A stretch of DNA of 35,117 bases, from assembly GCA_024641545.1 (NCBI GenBank), contig JAHECW010000039.1, positions 1 through 35,117 on the forward strand, in the 5' to 3' direction. How positions within the stretch are numbered: position 1 is the first letter of the stretch; the number at the start of each line of letters is the position of its first letter. The notes under the pieces are model-generated. The model was not told where the DNA came from. It did no database searches and was given only the letters and a program-made list of their open reading frames with translations. Position numbers and translations under genes: made by a program. This document shows, piece by piece, positions 1 to 8,972 of the stretch. Source of the stretch: Acidobacteriota bacterium. GTDB taxonomy: Bacteria > Acidobacteriota > Thermoanaerobaculia > Thermoanaerobaculales > Sulfomarinibacteraceae.

Positions 1-586
1 GGTGGTCGTCCGCCATGAGGTCGACCGCGAGGTTGCCCACCGGCCGGCTCACGGGGTGGACCGCGGCGGCGATGAGCTGGCTGCGGTAGAGGGCGTCGAA
101 GCCGTCCCATTGATGGACGCCGGCCGCTCGCTTCGCGAGGAGCGCGGCGAGTTCGAGCAGCCGTTCCCGCTGCCACTGGTAGAACTGGTGGACCTGCATC
201 CCGTCCTCGTGGAGCTCGAACGCCATGTGGAGGGGCCCGAGAAGCCGTGTCAGGTCGGGTCGTTCGGCCAGGCTCGAGGCGACGAGATCGGCGACCTCCC
301 CGCGACTCAAGGGGGCCTCCGAACAGCGAAGAGAGGTCTCGAGGGCGTCGTACCACTCCTTCATCCGGGCGCGGATGACGGTCATGAAGAGCTCTTCGCG
401 ACTCCGAAAGGCGAGGGTCGCCTGGCCCTGCTTGACCCCGGCCTGTTGACCGAGGGTGTCGAGGGTGATCTCGGAGTAGGGAAAACGGACGAACGACGCT
501 TCTGCGGCGTCGAGGATCTTCCTGGCCCGCTCTTCGCGTGCCTGCCGTGCGAGACGGGTGCGGTTCGGATCGATGAGCTTGCCCAT
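1..586 (-). CDS. TetR/AcrR-family transcriptional regulator (3' end outside window)
   Basis: Reverse-complement frame from ATG at 586 reads MGKLIDPNRTRLARQAREERARKILDAAEASFVRFPYSEITLDTLGQQAGVKQGQATLAFRSREELFMTVIRARM..., a TetR-like N-terminal HTH; open to window start. Confidence 0.75.
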   Translation of the reverse strand, partial: MGKLIDPNRTRLARQAREERARKILDAAEASFVRFPYSEITLDTLGQQAGVKQGQATLAFRSREELFMTVIRARMKEWYDALETSLRCSEAPLSRGEVADLVASSLAERPDLTRLLGPLHMAFELHEDGMQVHQFYQWQRERLLELAALLAKRAAGVHQWDGFDALYRSQLIAAAVHPVSRPVGNLAVDLMADDH

Positions 587-648
587 AGCTGGGGATGATA
601 CTTGATCTTCGTGAGTCGTGAGTCGTGAGTCGTGAGGAGGTGAGGAAG

Positions 649-737
649 TCAGCGCTCGCTTCGCTCGCTGTGAAGAGTGAGCGCTCCCTCCGGTCGCTGT
701 GAGAAGATGAGCGCTCGCTTCGCTCGCTGCGAGAAGG
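649..737. repeat. Three tandem ~30-bp units, each with an AGCGCTCGCTTCGCTCGCT-type palindrome
   Basis: Units at 649-677, 678-707 and 708-737: tcagcgctcgcttcgctcgctgtgaagag / tgagcgctccctccggtcgctgtgagaaga / tgagcgctcgcttcgctcgctgcgagaagg. Confidence 0.85.
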
Positions 738-860
738 TGAAAACGGAGATGCTCGATTAGCAGGCCGTGAGTGTAGAGGCCCGCCACCCTTCTAACCATC
801 TAACTTCCTAACTTCCTTACCCCCTCACCTGCTCACTCTTAACCCCTGACCCTTTACCCT

Positions 861-2090
861 TCACCCCGCGAGCCGGTCCCAGATCTCGGCCATTCCGGTG
901 TGGTGGTCGGCGAAGAGGCGCCGCAGATCGGGGTCGAGGTGGCCCTCCGGATCCATCCGGTCGTCGCCGTCGAGGATGATCCTGTGCGCCTCGTCGTGAC
1001 TGAAGCCGGGTTTGTAGGGCCGCGCCGAGCGGAGGGCGTCGTAGATGTCCGCGAGGGCGACGATTCTCGCCTCGATGGGGATCTCTTCGCCCCGCCTGTG
1101 GTTGGGATAGCCGGTCCCATCCCAACGCTCGTGGTGGTTGAGGGCGATGGCCGCCGCCATCTGGAGCCGGTCCGAGGATTCGAGAATCTGATAGCCGAAG
1201 GATGGGTGCTGGTTCATCTCCGCCCGTTCGTCGTCATCGAGCGGCCCCTTCTTGCGGAGGACCATCCCATCAACGCTCATCTTGCCGACGTCGTGGAGTT
1301 GCGCCGAGTATCGGATCTGGTCGCAGAATTCCGCGGGCATGCCGCATTTTTGGGCGATGAAGTGGGAGTACTCGTTGACCCGGAGGACGTGTGACGCGGT
1401 GCTGGTGTCGTGAACCTCGGCCGCGCGGGCGAGGAGGTTGATGGAGAGCTGGAAGGCCTCCTCGGTCTCTTCCTGCAGCGCGGCGATCCTCGCCCGTTGT
1501 TCGGCCAGGGTCTTGTTGCGATCGCGGAGCCTGACGTTCTGCGCCTTGATCCGTTGCAGCATGTCGGCTCGTTCGATGGCGTTGCCGACGAAGTGGTTGA
1601 CCGGAACGATGAGGCCGGCCTGCTCTTCGCCGAACGGCAACGGTTGATCGACCGCGTCCGACCTCCGGTTGATGAGCTGGACCACTCCGACGACCCTGCG
1701 GTCGTAGTTGAGCAGCGGGAAAGACAACATCGAACGGCTGTGATACCCGTGCCGCTCGTCGAATCGGCGGTCGAAGGTGAAGGGCACACTGCCGGGGAGA
1801 TCATAGAGATCTTCGACAAAGACCGTTTCGCCGGTGGTGGCGGTGTATCCGGCGATGGAGGACGGGGTCATGGCCATGACGAACGAAGCCGATTTCACGG
1901 CGATGACGTCGTTTTGTGAGTCCGCCGCCTCGAGCCGCCGGCTGGGTCCGCGACCGCGGACGATGAAGATGGTGCCGGCCTCCGCCCCCGTGAGCTCGCG
2001 GCACTTGAGCAGAACACGGTGCATCAGCTTTTCGACCGACTCCGGCGTTGATGACTCGATGAACTCGAGGAATTCTCTGAGCACGTCCAT
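861..2090 (-). CDS. GAF domain plus HD-GYP domain protein (probable cyclic-di-GMP phosphodiesterase)
   Basis: 409 aa; GAF-like N-terminus (GAEAGTIFIV...SMLSFPLLNYDRRVVGVVQLINR), then HD motif QLHDVGKM and HHERWDGTGYP. Confidence 0.9.
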   Translation of the reverse strand: MDVLREFLEFIESSTPESVEKLMHRVLLKCRELTGAEAGTIFIVRGRGPSRRLEAADSQNDVIAVKSASFVMAMTPSSIAGYTATTGETVFVEDLYDLPGSVPFTFDRRFDERHGYHSRSMLSFPLLNYDRRVVGVVQLINRRSDAVDQPLPFGEEQAGLIVPVNHFVGNAIERADMLQRIKAQNVRLRDRNKTLAEQRARIAALQEETEEAFQLSINLLARAAEVHDTSTASHVLRVNEYSHFIAQKCGMPAEFCDQIRYSAQLHDVGKMSVDGMVLRKKGPLDDDERAEMNQHPSFGYQILESSDRLQMAAAIALNHHERWDGTGYPNHRRGEEIPIEARIVALADIYDALRSARPYKPGFSHDEAHRIILDGDDRMDPEGHLDPDLRRLFADHHTGMAEIWDRLAG

Positions 2091-2159
2091 GATCGGCCAG
2101 CTCTCCTCCCGGGCGTGACGGTTTCAACATGATACAGAATCGCGATTATCCGAGAGAGG

Positions 2160-2240
2160 AGGTAAGAAGGTGAGAAGGTTAGAGGGTGAGGAAATGACCT
2201 CGCTCCCAATCTTCTGACTCTCTCACGTCCTCACTACCTA
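2160..2240. repeat. Purine-rich GTGAGAAGG/GTTAGAGGG arm followed by a pyrimidine-rich partial complement
   Basis: ggaggtaagaaggtgagaaggttagagggtgaggaaatga ... tcttctgactctctcacgtcctcactacc; imperfect inverted organisation. Confidence 0.6.
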
Positions 2241-2253
2241 CCGGACACAGTAA

Positions 2254-2290
2254 GACCCGGACCTCCGGGGTTGCCGTTCTGGTCCGGGCC
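2254..2290 (-). terminator. Candidate intrinsic terminator downstream of rpmG
   Basis: On minus strand GGCCCGGACC-17 nt-GGTCCGGGTC then TCTTACTG; 10-bp stem but weak T-tract. Confidence 0.4.
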
Positions 2291-2335
2291 TTTGACGTCG
2301 GCGCAAGCGCCGGTGGGCGCCCTCCGTGACTGACG

Positions 2336-2494
2336 TCAGCGCGACTCTTTGAATACCACGTGCTTGCGCACGACGGGATCGTATTTCTTGATCTCGAGCC
2401 GGTCAGGGGTGTTCTGCTTGTTTTTCTTTACCGAGTACATGTACGGGCTCTCCGTACTCTTGAGCTTGACGGTGATGCGATGTCCCTTTGCCAT
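2336..2494 (-). CDS. rpmG: 50S ribosomal protein L33 (52 aa, not in the supplied ORF track)
   Basis: Hand translation: [61 protein letters not shown] just upstream (gtcaggaggatcaggtATG). Confidence 0.93.
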   Translation of the reverse strand: MAKGHRITVKLKSTESPYMYSVKKNKQNTPDRLEIKKYDPVVRKHVVFKESR

Positions 2495-2523
2495 ACCTGA
2501 TCCTCCTGACACGAAGCCGCGGG

Positions 2524-2552
2524 AGTGTACACGCAGCGATACCCGGTGTCAA
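2524..2552 (-). promoter_or_regulatory. Sigma70-type promoter for rpmG
   Basis: Minus strand TTGACA (2552-2547), 17-nt spacer, TACACT (2529-2524), about 30 nt before the start codon; -35 overlaps the 12-bp palindrome GTCAAATTTGAC (2548-2559). Confidence 0.65.
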
Positions 2553-2692
2553 ATTTGACTCGCCTGAGCGAGGCGCCGAGAGAGCCTCGAAGAGGTCCGC
2601 GAAATTCTCAATTCTGAATTCTGAATCATCCATCGCAGTTCCACGGTGTCCGCTAGCGGTGTAATCAAGAATTAAGAACCGAGAATTAAGAA

Positions 2693-5341
2693 CTACGTTC
2701 TCTTCTTCCGCTTCGGTGCTGCCTTCTTCTTCGCCCTCGGGTCTTTGCCCTGCTCCCGCATCCGTTCCTCACGCTTGGCGATCAACTCGACCGCCTGATC
2801 CATGGTGAGGGTCTCGGGATCGGTGCCCTTGGGAATCGTGGCGTTGACCGTGCCGTCGGTCACGTACGGTCCGAAACGGCCGGTCTTGACCTGGAGATTC
2901 TCGTTGCTCTCGGGGTGCGGCCCGATCTCCTTGAGCACCGAGGCGGAGGTTCGCCCGCGACCGCCCTTGGGCTGCTTGAAGAGCTCCACCGCCTCGGAGA
3001 CGCCGAGCATCAGACTCTGGTGGTCGGGCAACGAGCGGTTTTCCTTGCCCATGGCGAGATAGGGCCCGTAACGACCCACGAGAGCGGTGATCATCTCGCC
3101 GGTTTCCGGGTGCGGACCGACCTCCCGGGGGAACGACAGGAGCTTGACCGCATCTTCGAGGGTGACGTTGTCCAGAGTCATCCCGGGCCACAGGCTCGCC
3201 ATCTTGGGTTTGCTGTCGCCGCCGTTCTCACCGAGCTGGACATAGGGTCCGTAGCGGCCTTCCCTGAGGAGAATCGCCTCCCCGGTCTCCGGGTGTCGAC
3301 CCACGACTCTGCCTCCCGACTCGGTCTGTCGGACCAGGGTCATGGCGCGTTCGGTTGTCAGCTCGTCAGGCGGCAGTTCATCGGGCACCGTGGCCCGAGC
3401 GCCCTCCTCGCCGAGCTGGACATAGGGTCCGTAGCGGCCGATCCTGACGACGATCTCCTCGCCGTCGGCGTTTTTCCCGATGAGGATCTTCGAGGCCTCG
3501 CGCGGGTGGATGCCCTCGGTGGTCTCCTTGAGCAGGCCTTGGAGGCCCATCCGCATGATCGAGCGCCCGCCGCCCTCGCTTGAACCCCCGAAATAGAAGT
3601 CTCTCAGCCACGGCACCGGTTCGCGTTGACCGCTGGCGATGGCGTCAAGCTCGTCCTCCATGCGGGCGGTGAAGTCGTAGTCCACCAGATCCGGCAGGTG
3701 ATTTTCGAGCAGGTGAACCACCGCGATGGCGGTGAAGGTCGGCACGAGGGTCTGGCTCTTGTTCCAGACATAGCCGCGGTCCTGGATGGTCTGGATGATG
3801 GTGGCGTAGGTCGAAGGCCTGCCGATGCCGCGCGCTTCGAGTTCTTTGACGAGCGTCGCCTCGGTGTATCTCGGCGGCGGCTGAGTGGTGTGATCGGTGG
3901 CGTCGACCCCCTCGGCTATCGTGCGCTGCCCGGCGACCAGCCGCGGCAGCAGCTTCTCCTGGTCGGCGACCTCGGCCCGGGGGTCATCGGAGCTCTCGAC
4001 ATAGGCGCGGAGAAAGCCGGGGAAACTGATGACCTTGCCCGAGGTCGTGAAGGCCGCGTCGCCGTCGTCGGTGGTCGGTGCAGCGATCCGCACGTTGGTG
4101 CGGACGCCCTTGGCGTCGCGCATCTGCGAGGCCAGCGTGCGCTTCCAGATCAACTCGTAGAGGCGGAGCTGGTCCTTGTCGAGGCTTGCGGCGACGCTCT
4201 TTGGGGTCCTGAAACGGTCCCCGGCGGGCCGGATGGCCTCGTGGGCCTCCTGGGCGCTCTTCGACTTGGACTTGTAGATCCTCGGCGATTCGGGCAGGTA
4301 CTCGTCGCCGTAGAGCTCGCGAACCTGTGATCGAGCCGCCTGCAGCGCCTCGCTCGACAGGGTGAAGGAGTCGGTTCTCATGTAGGTGATGAAGCCGTTC
4401 TCATAGAGGCTCTGCGCCACCCGCATGGTTCGTTGCGCGTTGAACCGGAGCTTGCGCGCGGCCTCCTGTTGCAGCGTCGAGGTCATGAATGGCGGGTAGG
4501 GTCGATTGGTGAAGGGTTTTTCCTTGACCTCGTCGACGGTGAAGGTGGAGTCCGCGAGCTCGGCTGCGACGGCCTTGGCCTTGTCGCTCTCGAGGACCAG
4601 AATCTTCTGGTTGCCGGGCCTGCCGGTCTCGGAGTCGAAGTCCTTGCCGATGGCGACCTTGCGGTTGCCGAGCTCGGCGAGGCGGGCCGAGAACTCGGTG
4701 CCGTCGATGGCGAATCGGGCCTCGATCCGGCTGAATGAACCCTCAACGAAATTCATCCGCGACTCTTCACGGGCAACGATGAGGCGGGTGGCGACCGACT
4801 GGACGCGGCCGGCCGAGAGCTTCGGGCGGAGCTTTCGCCACAGCACCGGTGAGATCTCGTACCCCACCAGCCGGTCGAGAATTCGGCGGGCCTCCTGTGC
4901 GGCCACGAGTTGGTCGTCGATCTCGCGCGGCGATTCGAGGGCCTGGGCGATGGCCGCTTTGGTGATCTCGTGAAAGACCAGCCGCTTGACCGGGATCTTC
5001 GGCTTCAGAACTTCGATCAGATGCCACGCGATGGCCTCGCCCTCACGGTCTTCGTCAGTCGCGAGGTAGAGCTCGGTGGCGTCCTTGAGCTTTCTCTTGA
5101 GCGTGTCGACCTGCTTCTTCTTGCCGCTCGGGATGACATAGAGAGCCTTGAAGTCCTGATCGACATCGACGCCGAGGCGCGCCCACTTCTCTTTCTTGTA
5201 CTTCGCGGGAATCTCCGCGGCCGTGGACGGGAGGTCCCGAATGTGGCCGATGGACGACTCCACGGTGTAATCGTCCCCCAAAAAACGGGAGATGGTTCGG
5301 GCTTTTGCCGGCGATTCGACGATGATGAGTGCGTGCGCCAT
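2693..5341 (-). CDS. topA: DNA topoisomerase I (type IA)
   Basis: MAHALIIVESPAKARTISRFLG...; TOPRIM region, FITYMRTDSFTLSSEAL active site, four GR[YF]GPY[VL] C-terminal repeats and a Lys/Arg-rich tail. Start placed at MAHALIIVE (5341) rather than the ORF-track start 5521. Confidence 0.95.
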   Translation of the reverse strand: MAHALIIVESPAKARTISRFLGDDYTVESSIGHIRDLPSTAAEIPAKYKKEKWARLGVDVDQDFKALYVIPSGKKKQVDTLKRKLKDATELYLATDEDREGEAIAWHLIEVLKPKIPVKRLVFHEITKAAIAQALESPREIDDQLVAAQEARRILDRLVGYEISPVLWRKLRPKLSAGRVQSVATRLIVAREESRMNFVEGSFSRIEARFAIDGTEFSARLAELGNRKVAIGKDFDSETGRPGNQKILVLESDKAKAVAAELADSTFTVDEVKEKPFTNRPYPPFMTSTLQQEAARKLRFNAQRTMRVAQSLYENGFITYMRTDSFTLSSEALQAARSQVRELYGDEYLPESPRIYKSKSKSAQEAHEAIRPAGDRFRTPKSVAASLDKDQLRLYELIWKRTLASQMRDAKGVRTNVRIAAPTTDDGDAAFTTSGKVISFPGFLRAYVESSDDPRAEVADQEKLLPRLVAGQRTIAEGVDATDHTTQPPPRYTEATLVKELEARGIGRPSTYATIIQTIQDRGYVWNKSQTLVPTFTAIAVVHLLENHLPDLVDYDFTARMEDELDAIASGQREPVPWLRDFYFGGSSEGGGRSIMRMGLQGLLKETTEGIHPREASKILIGKNADGEEIVVRIGRYGPYVQLGEEGARATVPDELPPDELTTERAMTLVRQTESGGRVVGRHPETGEAILLREGRYGPYVQLGENGGDSKPKMASLWPGMTLDNVTLEDAVKLLSFPREVGPHPETGEMITALVGRYGPYLAMGKENRSLPDHQSLMLGVSEAVELFKQPKGGRGRTSASVLKEIGPHPESNENLQVKTGRFGPYVTDGTVNATIPKGTDPETLTMDQAVELIAKREERMREQGKDPRAKKKAAPKRKKRT

Positions 5342-5427
5342 AGGATGCACAGCAGAGCCGAAGGAACCCGGGTTGTCAAGCACGGGTTGCCGAACCGGTT
5401 CGGTGTCGAGCGTGGATGAGCTATCAA

Positions 5428-5455
5428 AAACTGTTGATTTTAAACAGTTTATAAT
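5428..5455. promoter_or_regulatory. Inverted repeat AAACTGTT-N7-AACAGTTT abutting a consensus TATAAT between divergent topA and valS
   Basis: 5428-5435 and 5443-5450 are perfect complements; TATAAT at 5450-5455; an AT-rich island in GC-rich sequence. Confidence 0.55.
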
Positions 5456-5571
5456 CCACGATGCGATCTCGAAAATCTCCGGTTGGGCATCGGCCCCGGT
5501 CTCGAGGTCCTCTGCTATCATGCGCCGACATCGGAGCGGACGCGCGAAAATGCGCCTGGGTGGAGGAGCGA

Positions 5572-8208
5572 ATGGTCGAGATTCCCGAAAAGTACGAACA
5601 CCACGAGGTCGAGGACAAGTGGCGTCAGCAGTGGGAGAAGTGGGGGATCTACCGGTGGGACCCGACCCTGCCGCGCGAACGGACTTTCGTAGTTGATACC
5701 CCTCCGCCCACGGTCTCGGGGTCGCTCCACGTGGGTCACGTTTTCAGTTACACCCACCAGGATCTGATCGTTCGCTATCAGCGGATGACCGGCAAGAATA
5801 TCGCCTACCCCATGGGCTGGGACGACAACGGACTGCCCACCGAGCGACGGGTCCAGAACCTCCTCGGCATCCGCTGCAACCCCGCCCTGCCCTACGACCC
5901 GAGCTGGCGTCCGGATCCAGAGGGCGGGAAACGCAAGGAGATCGAAGAAGTCTCGCGACGCAACTTCATCGAGGCCTGCGGGGTGGTCACCGCCGAGGAC
6001 GAGAAGGCCTTCGAGCACCTCTGGCGCCACCTCGGCCTGTCGCTGGACTGGACCGAACAGTACGCCACCATCGACGATCACTGCCGCAGGATTTCCCAGC
6101 TGAGTTTTCTCGATCTCGTGGAGCGCGACGAGGTCTACAACATCGAGTCTCCAACCATGTGGGATATCGATTTCAAGACCGCCGTGGCCCAGGCCGAGGT
6201 CGAGGACCGACCCCGACAGGGGCTCTTCTTCGACATCCGTTTCGGGATCGAGGGCGGCGGCGAGCTCCTCATCTCCACCACTCGGCCCGAGCTTCTCGGC
6301 GCCTGCATCGCGGTAGTGGCCCACCCCGACGACGAGCGCTATCAGCCGCTCTTCGGCAAGGTCGCGGTCACGCCGCTCTACGGTGCGCGGGTGCCGATCG
6401 TCGCCGCGGAGCACGCCGATCCCGAGAAGGGGACCGGCATCCTCATGGTCTGCACCTTCGGCGATGCCATGGACGTGGAGTGGTGGAAGAAGTCGGGCCT
6501 GGCGCTCAAGCAGCTCATCAGCCGCGACGGCCGGATCCTGCCCGCGGCCATCGGCGAGGCCCCGTTCGACAGCGTTGACGTCGCCGCCGCACAGCGCGCC
6601 CACGATGAAATCAGCGGACTCTTCGTCAGCAAGGCGAAGACGAGGATCGCCGAGCTTCTCGGCGAAGAAGGCAGCCTCCCCGGGTGGGACGGCGCCGCCC
6701 TCGTCGGCGAACCCAGACCCACCGATCAAATGGTCAAGTACTACGAGAAGGGCGACCGGGCGTTGGAGTTCGTGCCCACCCGCCAGTGGTTCGTCAAGAT
6801 TCTCGAGCACAAGGAGGCGCTCCTCGCCCAGGGCGACAAGATCCAGTGGCACCCGGCGCACATGAAGACGCGGTATTCCCACTGGGTCGAGGGTCTCAAC
6901 CAGGACTGGTGCATCTCACGCCAACGCTACTTCGGGGTTCCGTTTCCGGTCTGGTACGTGGTCGGGGCGGACGGCGAACCGGATTTCGCACAACCCATCT
7001 ATGCCGACACGTCGAGCCTGCCGGTCGATCCTCTCACCGATACCCCACCGGGTTACACCGACGATCAGCGCGACACCGCCGGCGGGTTTTCAGCCGAACC
7101 GGATGTCATGGACACCTGGGCGACGTCGTCCCTGACCCCGCAGATCCAGAGCCACTGGGGGACCGACGACGGCCGCCACGCACGTCTCTTTCCCATGGAC
7201 ATCAGGCCCCAGGCGCACGACATCATCCGCACCTGGGCCTTCTACACCATAGTCAAGGCCTGGATGCACTCGGGAGAGATCCCCTGGTACCACGTCATTC
7301 TCTCGGGTTGGATCCTCGACCCCGACCGCAAGAAGATGTCCAAGTCCAAGGGCAACGTGGTGACGCCGGATGATCTGCTCGTCGAGTTCTCCTCGGATGC
7401 GGTTCGCTACTGGGCGGCCCGGGCGCGCCTCGGCACCGACACCACCTTCGATCCCGCCGTCTTCAAGATCGGCAAGCGGCTGTCGACCAAGGTCTTCAAC
7501 GCGAGCCGCTTTGTCTTCATGCAGCTCGAGGGTGCGGTGGGCGACGGCGGAACGCCGGGCATCGAAAGCATTACCGAACCACTCGATCTCGCCCTGGTGG
7601 AAAGGATGCGGACGGTCATCGATCAGGCCACGCGTGCGTTCGAGGCGTTCGACTACGCCGCCGCACTGCAGGTCGTCGAAGACAATTTCTGGAGCTTCTG
7701 CGATCACTATCTCGAGCTGGTCAAGCTGCGCTCCTATGCCGACGAGGACACCCCCGGCCGTCGTTCGGCCGTGGCCACCCTGAGCTGGGCGCTGCGCGCC
7801 TTTCTCCGCCTGCTCGCGCCCTTTGTCCCGTTCGTGACCGAAGAGGTGTGGTCGTGGCGGTTCGCCGACGCCGATCGTCCCAGCGTTCACACCGCCGGCT
7901 GGCCCGAGAGCGCCGAGGTCAGCTCGGTCCCGCGGCCCGACCACGACGCCACCTACGGGGCGGCGGTCGAGGTGCTCACGGCCATCCGCGGCGCCAAAAC
8001 CAAGGCGCAGAAGAGCCTCCGCTGGCCGGTGGCCAAGCTTGAAATCAGCGGTCCCGAACGGGATCGCAGCGCTCTCGCGCCGGTCCTCGAAGATGTTCTC
8101 CGGGCCGGCAACGTGGACGCCGACGTCGTTGTGGTGAGCGATGGTCCGAGCCCGGACGGCCAGCGATTCGCGGTCGTGGTCGAGCTCGCGTCGGAGATGC
8201 CCGGCTGA
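5572..8208 (+). CDS. valS: Valine--tRNA ligase
   Basis: MVEIPEKYEHHEVEDKWRQQWEKWGIYRWDP...; HVGH motif in SGSLHVGHVFSYTHQD, KMSKSKGN; no obvious C-terminal coiled coil. Confidence 0.93.
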   Translation: MVEIPEKYEHHEVEDKWRQQWEKWGIYRWDPTLPRERTFVVDTPPPTVSGSLHVGHVFSYTHQDLIVRYQRMTGKNIAYPMGWDDNGLPTERRVQNLLGIRCNPALPYDPSWRPDPEGGKRKEIEEVSRRNFIEACGVVTAEDEKAFEHLWRHLGLSLDWTEQYATIDDHCRRISQLSFLDLVERDEVYNIESPTMWDIDFKTAVAQAEVEDRPRQGLFFDIRFGIEGGGELLISTTRPELLGACIAVVAHPDDERYQPLFGKVAVTPLYGARVPIVAAEHADPEKGTGILMVCTFGDAMDVEWWKKSGLALKQLISRDGRILPAAIGEAPFDSVDVAAAQRAHDEISGLFVSKAKTRIAELLGEEGSLPGWDGAALVGEPRPTDQMVKYYEKGDRALEFVPTRQWFVKILEHKEALLAQGDKIQWHPAHMKTRYSHWVEGLNQDWCISRQRYFGVPFPVWYVVGADGEPDFAQPIYADTSSLPVDPLTDTPPGYTDDQRDTAGGFSAEPDVMDTWATSSLTPQIQSHWGTDDGRHARLFPMDIRPQAHDIIRTWAFYTIVKAWMHSGEIPWYHVILSGWILDPDRKKMSKSKGNVVTPDDLLVEFSSDAVRYWAARARLGTDTTFDPAVFKIGKRLSTKVFNASRFVFMQLEGAVGDGGTPGIESITEPLDLALVERMRTVIDQATRAFEAFDYAAALQVVEDNFWSFCDHYLELVKLRSYADEDTPGRRSAVATLSWALRAFLRLLAPFVPFVTEEVWSWRFADADRPSVHTAGWPESAEVSSVPRPDHDATYGAAVEVLTAIRGAKTKAQKSLRWPVAKLEISGPERDRSALAPVLEDVLRAGNVDADVVVVSDGPSPDGQRFAVVVELASEMPG

Positions 8209-8344
8209 GTCGAACTCCGACGGGCTCCGACCTCGGCTGCGCCGGGTCTTTTCCCGCCGGAACTCGAGCCGGGAAGAGAGAGGCCGCGCACGTCGGTTCG
8301 TGGTATTGTGCCGCACGGAAATCCCGAAAAAGTAGGAGGCTACC

Positions 8345-8968
8345 GTGATCTTCGCAAAAACTACCAGGAAGCGGTCTTTCGAGATGTTGATGTCGCTGCT
8401 CGTTGTCGTCGCGGCCGTGGCGGCGCCGGTCGCCGCCCAGGAGGAGCCGACCCCGGTTCCCGAACCGGCGCAGGAACAGCCCGCGGCCGCGGCGGAACCC
8501 GTCGCCGCCCAAGAGGAGCCGGCCCCGGTTCCCGAACCGGCCCAGGAACAGCCCGCGGCCGCGGCGGAACCCGTCGCTGCGCCTGCACCTGCGGCGGCGG
8601 TCGCACCGGTCGCGCCGGTCGAGGCGGCCGAACCGGCGGTGGCGGCCGTACCGGTGCTCTATCGGCAAAAGACGCTTGTCAAAGTCGACGGCAAGGCCCA
8701 GGCGGACGGCGTGGTCGAGCTGGTGGTTCAGCCCCAGGGAGGGGAGCCGGTCCTGGTTCGGGTCAATGTCCTGGCCAAGTCCAAGCCCAAGGCCATCACC
8801 GAGGATCTCTTGAAAGAGCTCGATTTCGCCATCGACGACCACTACAAGGTGAGTCGGTCGGGCGACCAGAAGATCGTCGTCAAGGCACTGAAGAAGAACC
8901 CGCCTATCGCCATCACCGTCACGACCCAGAGTCTCTCCGGGGTGTCGGTGACCGTGTCGAACGGCTGA
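8345..8968 (+). CDS. Secreted Ala/Pro/Glu-rich protein of unknown function
   Basis: GTG start after taggag RBS; signal-like hydrophobic segment LMSLLVVVAAVAAPVAAQ, 24-aa tandem repeat, then a conserved-looking C-terminal domain. Confidence 0.7.
   Translation: MIFAKTTRKRSFEMLMSLLVVVAAVAAPVAAQEEPTPVPEPAQEQPAAAAEPVAAQEEPAPVPEPAQEQPAAAAEPVAAPAPAAAVAPVAPVEAAEPAVAAVPVLYRQKTLVKVDGKAQADGVVELVVQPQGGEPVLVRVNVLAKSKPKAITEDLLKELDFAIDDHYKVSRSGDQKIVVKALKKNPPIAITVTTQSLSGVSVTVSNG
8429..8572 (+). repeat. Two 72-bp in-frame tandem units (VAAQEEPxPVPEPAQEQPAAAAEP)
   Basis: 8429-8500 and 8501-8572 are nearly identical at DNA level; a third partial start follows at 8573. Confidence 0.9.
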
Positions 8969-8972
8969 CACC

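Noticed and set aside
2-598. Plus-strand 198-aa ORF at window start
   Set aside because: The minus strand of the same region encodes a recognisable TetR-like regulator.
649-737. Possible CRISPR array
   Set aside because: Units are contiguous ~30-bp tandem repeats with no unique spacers, and there are no cas genes in the window.
2211-2335. Possible tRNA gene downstream of rpmG (a common location)
   Set aside because: Inspected on the minus strand: no T-loop GGTTCGANNCC or plausible cloverleaf; only terminator-like hairpins.
5342-5521. N-terminal 60-aa extension of topA in the ORF track
   Set aside because: The conserved TopA start is MAHALIIVESPAKA; the extension covers the divergent promoter region.
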